From: a bacterium
Lineage (GTDB): Bacteria > UBP13 > UBA5359
Length of the DNA: 7,781 nucleotides
Direction: 5' to 3'
NCBI GenBank assembly: GCA_028699365.1
Contig: JAQVUQ010000121.1
Location: 1 to 7,781 of the forward strand
The translations under genes were made by a program, and so were the position numbers. Below are positions 5,856-7,781 of this stretch, piece after piece (within the stretch, counting starts at the first letter, position 1; each line of letters starts with the position of its first letter). The notes under the pieces were generated by a model. That model searched no databases. It was not told the DNA's origin and saw only the letters and a list, made by a program, of their open reading frames with translations.

Positions 5856-6756
5856 CGGCCGGCATCTCCCTGTTCCCGATTCTATCCGACATACCCTGAC
5901 ACATCAGATAACCGAGCAGCAAAAGGGCAACGCGCACAGCCAGAAACAATCCGGTCACCGGCGCAAAGAACGGAGCAGGCCAGGCGCCTCGCAGATGCTT
6001 CTGCGCGTATTTCCACATGCTGACGTGATGGACGAAGATCATTTTGGGAGCTATCTGGCTACTGCTGGCACCTCTGTGGTGAACAACCATCAGATGCGGC
6101 AGATAGTATATACGCCAGGAGGTCTTTGCCAGTCTGAAACACCAGTCCATATCCTCGCAATACATAAAAAAGCGTTCATCCAGCAAACCTATCAAGGCTA
6201 TGGCCTCACGGCGCATAACCAGACAGGCACCGGATATCCACTCCACCGTTCGGATATGGTCATGATCCCAGTCCATCATAAGATATTTGCGGTTGTAATG
6301 ATTGTTGGGCATTACCCTGGAAACCCCGGGCAGACTCATAAAGACATCCGATAAATGCGGAAAACGGCGTGCCGAATACTGCAGCCGGTTATCGCTCTCC
6401 AACAGCTTACAGCCGCAAGCACCGGCATCGGGAGTAGCGTCCATGAAAGCCGTCACGTCTCTTAAAACGCCGTTCTCCACGATCGAATCAGGATTCAGCA
6501 ACATGACAAAGCGTCCCGTGGACGCCAGTATCCCCTGATTGCTTGCACCGGCAAAGCCTTTATTCTCGTTGTTGGCGATAATTCTTACTGCAGGAAAACG
6601 CTTCCTGACAATATCGACGGAATCGTCGGAAGAAGCGTTGTCGACCAGAATTATTTCAAATAAAAAACCTTCATCGTTCTGAGCAGCCAGGCTGCTAATG
6701 CAATCCGTCAACTCCGAGGACGAGTTCCAGCTTACGATTACAACAGATAAATCCAT
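5827..6756 (-). CDS. Glycosyltransferase family 2, rhamnosyltransferase-like
   Basis: A 309-aa GT-A fold enzyme that should transfer a sugar from a nucleotide donor to a lipid-linked glycan at the inner face of the membrane. It begins directly with the nucleotide-binding strand MDLSVVIVSWNSSSE. It has VDNASSDDS (38-46), the metal-binding DxD equivalent NPDS (88-91), WISGACLVMRREA (173-185) as in WbbL-like rhamnosyltransferases, and the acceptor/catalytic MYCEDMDWCFR (198-208). HHRGASS at 226-232 is also typical. A hydrophobic segment at about 262-284 probably anchors it to the membrane. The donor sugar cannot be assigned; rhamnose is only the closest family type. No Shine-Dalgarno sequence precedes the ATG, which instead abuts a promoter. 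It overlaps the ligase gene by 29 bases, so both likely serve one glycan pathway. Confidence 0.9.
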   Translation of the reverse strand: MDLSVVIVSWNSSSELTDCISSLAAQNDEGFLFEIILVDNASSDDSVDIVRKRFPAVRIIANNENKGFAGASNQGILASTGRFVMLLNPDSIVENGVLRDVTAFMDATPDAGACGCKLLESDNRLQYSARRFPHLSDVFMSLPGVSRVMPNNHYNRKYLMMDWDHDHIRTVEWISGACLVMRREAIALIGLLDERFFMYCEDMDWCFRLAKTSWRIYYLPHLMVVHHRGASSSQIAPKMIFVHHVSMWKYAQKHLRGAWPAPFFAPVTGLFLAVRVALLLLGYLMCQGMSDRIGNREMPADAVDKITNG

Positions 6757-6762
6757 GCAAAA

Positions 6763-6791
6763 ATTTTAACACAATCGTAATAGCGCGTAAA
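6763..6791 (-). promoter_or_regulatory. Sigma-A-like promoter abutting the glycosyltransferase start codon
   Basis: On the minus strand TTTACG (6791-6786) and TAAAAT (6768-6763) are separated by exactly 17 bases, and TG lies one base before the -10 box (TGTTAAAAT). Only TTTTGC separates the -10 box from ATG 6756. Transcription should therefore start at or within a base or two of the A of the ATG. Together with the absence of a ribosome binding site, this predicts a leaderless mRNA. Confidence 0.6.
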
Positions 6792-6821
6792 GGCTGAAGA
6801 ATATTGACGGCAGGATGCACT

Positions 6822-6853
6822 ACGGCGGGCCGACCGCTCGGCCGCCCCGCCGT
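6822..6853. terminator. GC-rich hairpin after the YHS gene, no T-tract
   Basis: ACGGCGGG (6822-6829) and CCCGCCGT (6846-6853) are perfect inverted repeats, and GGCCGA/TCGGCC can extend pairing within them around GCGG, with an unpaired base or bulge. It starts 8 bases downstream of the YHS stop codon and precedes the glycosyltransferase promoter. No run of T follows on either strand, so it is at most a weak or factor-assisted terminator, or an mRNA-stabilising 3' end. Confidence 0.4.
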
Positions 6854-6861
6854 CCACGGGT

Positions 6862-7056
6862 CTATTCGCTGCTTTTTTTAGCGGCTTCGCAAACCGAATA
6901 GTGATCGGGATCATCAAAAAACAGGTTCATGCATTCCAATGAACAGAAATAATACGTCACTCCGTCATATTCGGAAAAATTCTCCGCCTCACTCTTATTG
7001 ACATAAAGCCCGCAAACAGGATCCTTTATCTCCTTGCCGTACTCTCTCTCTTCCAT
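6862..7056 (-). CDS. Stand-alone YHS-domain protein
   Basis: A 64-aa protein made up almost entirely of a YHS domain, a small cysteine-rich metal-binding module named for its Tyr-His-Ser signature and often attached to copper P-type ATPases. Visible features are KDPVCGLYV (11-19, Cys15), then YYFCSLECMNLFF (35-47, Cys38 and Cys42), DPDHY (49-53), and an extra Cys56. No membrane segment or signal peptide is present, so it is probably cytoplasmic. The start is ATG 7056, with AAGGAGG 7 bases upstream; a longer frame to 7080 would place that site inside the gene. No transporter or metal regulator is next to it, so its metal and partner are unknown. It is followed by a GC-rich hairpin and diverges from the 86-aa gene. 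Confidence 0.88.
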   Translation of the reverse strand: MEEREYGKEIKDPVCGLYVNKSEAENFSEYDGVTYYFCSLECMNLFFDDPDHYSVCEAAKKSSE

Positions 7057-7060
7057 GGCG

Positions 7061-7070
7061 CTCCCTCCTT
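7061..7070 (-). promoter_or_regulatory. Ribosome binding site fixing the YHS gene start
   Basis: On the minus strand this reads AAGGAGGGAG, with 7 bases between GGAGG and ATG 7056. It rules out the longer reading frame from 7080. Confidence 0.85.
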
Positions 7071-7083
7071 GAATTCTCACTTA

Positions 7084-7110
7084 ATATTACCCACTTGGCA
7101 GAAGGGGCAA
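7084..7110 (-). promoter_or_regulatory. Possible weak promoter for the YHS gene
   Basis: On the minus strand TTGCCC (7110-7105) and TAATAT (7089-7084) are 15 bases apart; shifting to TTTGCC gives 16. Each box is a partial match and the spacing is short. A start near 7078 would give a leader of about 20 bases containing the ribosome binding site. Offered only because the gene must have a promoter in this divergent gap. Confidence 0.25.
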
Positions 7111-7127
7111 ACATGCGAGCGGGATTG

Positions 7128-7155
7128 TTGCAAATAAATGTCCGTAGTGTATAAT
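7128..7155 (+). promoter_or_regulatory. Sigma-A-like promoter for the 86-aa acidic protein
   Basis: TTGCAA (7128-7133) and a perfect TATAAT (7150-7155) are separated by 16 bases. Transcription should start near 7162 and give a leader of about 35 bases ending in GGAGGG before ATG 7197. It is the clearest promoter in the window and lies back to back with the YHS gene's upstream region. Confidence 0.65.
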
Positions 7156-7196
7156 ACAACGCATATAGAGATGTCGCCGGCACTGGAGGGAGAATT

Positions 7197-7457
7197 ATGC
7201 AGGAGATTATGCTGATAGAACTCTCCGAGGATATTGAAAAAGAGATCGAAATGCTCGAAGATCTCAACGATGCCCTCAGAAGCGATCTTCTTATGAGGCT
7301 TCTCGATTGGTGGCAGATGAATCAGATCAGCAAAGACGAAGGCGTATCGGACGGGCCTTGTCTGGATGCTTCCGAAGTTGATGATATCAACTCTCTGATA
7401 TCGCGCACTTACAGCTTATCACTGATCGTTGAAGAATTAAGAAAAAGCATTCTCTAG
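7197..7457 (+). CDS. Acidic 86-aa protein of unknown function
   Basis: I do not recognise this protein. It is supported as a gene by TTGCAA-16-TATAAT upstream, GGAGG 7 bases before the ATG, and an intrinsic terminator after the stop. It is strongly acidic, with about 20 Asp/Glu against about 7 Lys/Arg. It has no signal peptide or membrane helix, so it should be cytoplasmic. Residues 7-37 (from LIELSEDIEKEIEMLEDLND to LLDWW) look like two amphipathic helices. A short polar segment with the only cysteine (Cys55, in GPCLDASE) leads to a last helix at about 60-86 (DDINSLISRT, then LIVEELRKSIL). Such an all-helical acidic protein could be a regulatory or protein-binding partner, but no function can be assigned. 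It stands alone between a divergent YHS gene and a convergent membrane-protein gene. Confidence 0.8.
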   Translation: MQEIMLIELSEDIEKEIEMLEDLNDALRSDLLMRLLDWWQMNQISKDEGVSDGPCLDASEVDDINSLISRTYSLSLIVEELRKSIL

Positions 7458-7485
7458 ACAGGTTCGGGATAGATGATAATTATTC

Positions 7486-7520
7486 AAAAGGGCGGCTGAA
7501 AACAACTCGGCCGCCCTTTT
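7486..7520. terminator. Bidirectional intrinsic terminator
   Basis: AAAAGGGCGGC (7486-7496) and GCCGCCCTTTT (7510-7520) form a perfect 11-base inverted repeat around a 13-base loop. The GC stem is followed by TTTT on the plus strand and, by symmetry, TTTT on the minus strand. It lies between the stop codons of the convergent 86-aa and SPW genes and should stop transcription from both. Confidence 0.9.
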
Positions 7521-7547
7521 CCATGCCGTCACTCGGTCGCTATAGCT

Positions 7548-7781
7548 TCATGCCCTTGACACCGGCGCCTCGGTCGGGCTCATAGATGCCGCCCAGGCCG
7601 CAAGCACAGCCGACGCTATGCCGATTAATATATTGTTCCAGAAAGGAACCGCCTGACCGCTGAACCCAAGAATGAACGGCGAGAATATCAGCCAGATACC
7701 GAGTATGAAGCAGAACCACTTGGGAGCGGAGGAAGCTACTCGCGCAGAAGCCAACCAACCGGCTACCACGGCCAACATGAT
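7548..7781 (-). CDS. SPW-repeat membrane protein, N-terminus outside the window
   Basis: The visible part ends with PKWFCFILGIWLIFSPFILGFS and VPFWNNILIGIASAVLAAW, the pattern of an SPW repeat. This is a two-helix membrane module named for its Ser-Pro-Trp motif (here Ser-Pro-Phe). Two membrane helices span roughly residues 21-39 and 47-66 counted from ATG 7778. That ATG would fit an isolated 76-aa protein, but the frame stays open to the window edge (an Ile codon precedes it). The segment IMLAVVAGWLASARVASS looks like the second helix of a preceding SPW repeat. I therefore read this as the C-terminal part of a two-repeat protein. Function of the family is unknown. It converges on the 86-aa gene and shares its terminator. 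Confidence 0.75.
   Translation of the reverse strand: MMLAVVAGWLASARVASSAPKWFCFILGIWLIFSPFILGFSGQAVPFWNNILIGIASAVLAAWAASMSPTEAPVSRA

Noticed and set aside
5995-6354. Plus-strand frame of 119 codons within the glycosyltransferase gene
   Set aside because: It is antisense to the conserved EDMDW and SGACLV regions and has no initiation signals.
7057-7080. N-terminal extension of the YHS protein by 8 residues
   Set aside because: It would translate through the ribosome binding site that serves ATG 7056.
7540-7758. Alternative minus-strand frame over the SPW gene
   Set aside because: The other frame carries a clear SPW repeat with two membrane helices. This one has no recognisable pattern and extends further into the gap after the terminator.

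Overview
The window looks like a piece of a Bacillota chromosome, probably an anaerobic lineage of Clostridia or Negativicutes. This is an inference. It rests on the gene order aroQ - pepP - efp - zinc-ribbon protein of the 'CD1247 N-terminal domain' type - accB, on strong AAGGAGG-type ribosome binding sites, and on sigma-A-like promoters. A glycosyltransferase and an O-antigen-ligase-type membrane protein could fit a diderm Negativicute, but the ligase superfamily also occurs in monoderms, so this does not settle the class. There is no tRNA, rRNA, CRISPR array or insertion sequence that I can see, and no gene-free stretch longer than about 150 bases.

Layout from right to left, in the direction of most transcription. 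(1) 7548-7781: the C-terminal part of an SPW-repeat membrane protein (minus), cut by the window edge. (2) 7197-7457: an unrecognised acidic 86-aa protein, the only plus-strand gene, with its own promoter. A symmetrical hairpin at 7486-7520 serves both it and the convergent SPW gene. (3) 6862-7056: a stand-alone YHS-domain protein (minus), diverging from the 86-aa gene. (4) 6756 down to 1: a tightly packed minus-strand cluster. It runs glycosyltransferase family 2 -> O-antigen ligase/polymerase-like protein with TPRs -> BON-like protein -> aroQ -> pepP -> efp -> zinc-ribbon protein -> accB -> pilin-like membrane protein (incomplete at base 1). Most neighbours overlap or lie within 40 bases. The exception is a 140-base gap between pepP and efp, filled by an inverted array of 7-base repeats.

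The cluster joins an envelope-polysaccharide pair to housekeeping genes. AroQ acts in the shikimate pathway, PepP trims Xaa-Pro peptides, EF-P rescues ribosomes at polyproline, and AccB carries biotin for acetyl-CoA carboxylase. A consensus-like promoter sits directly against the glycosyltransferase start codon, predicting a leaderless transcript. An extended -10 element lies over the ligase stop codon and could start a separate housekeeping transcript.

I did not find a complete new multigene system. The observations most worth a second look are the two kinds of 7-base repeat (an inverted GTTCA array between genes, and a GTTGTTG tract inside the ligase gene that could cause phase-variable truncation), the predicted leaderless mRNA, and the orphan acidic protein.
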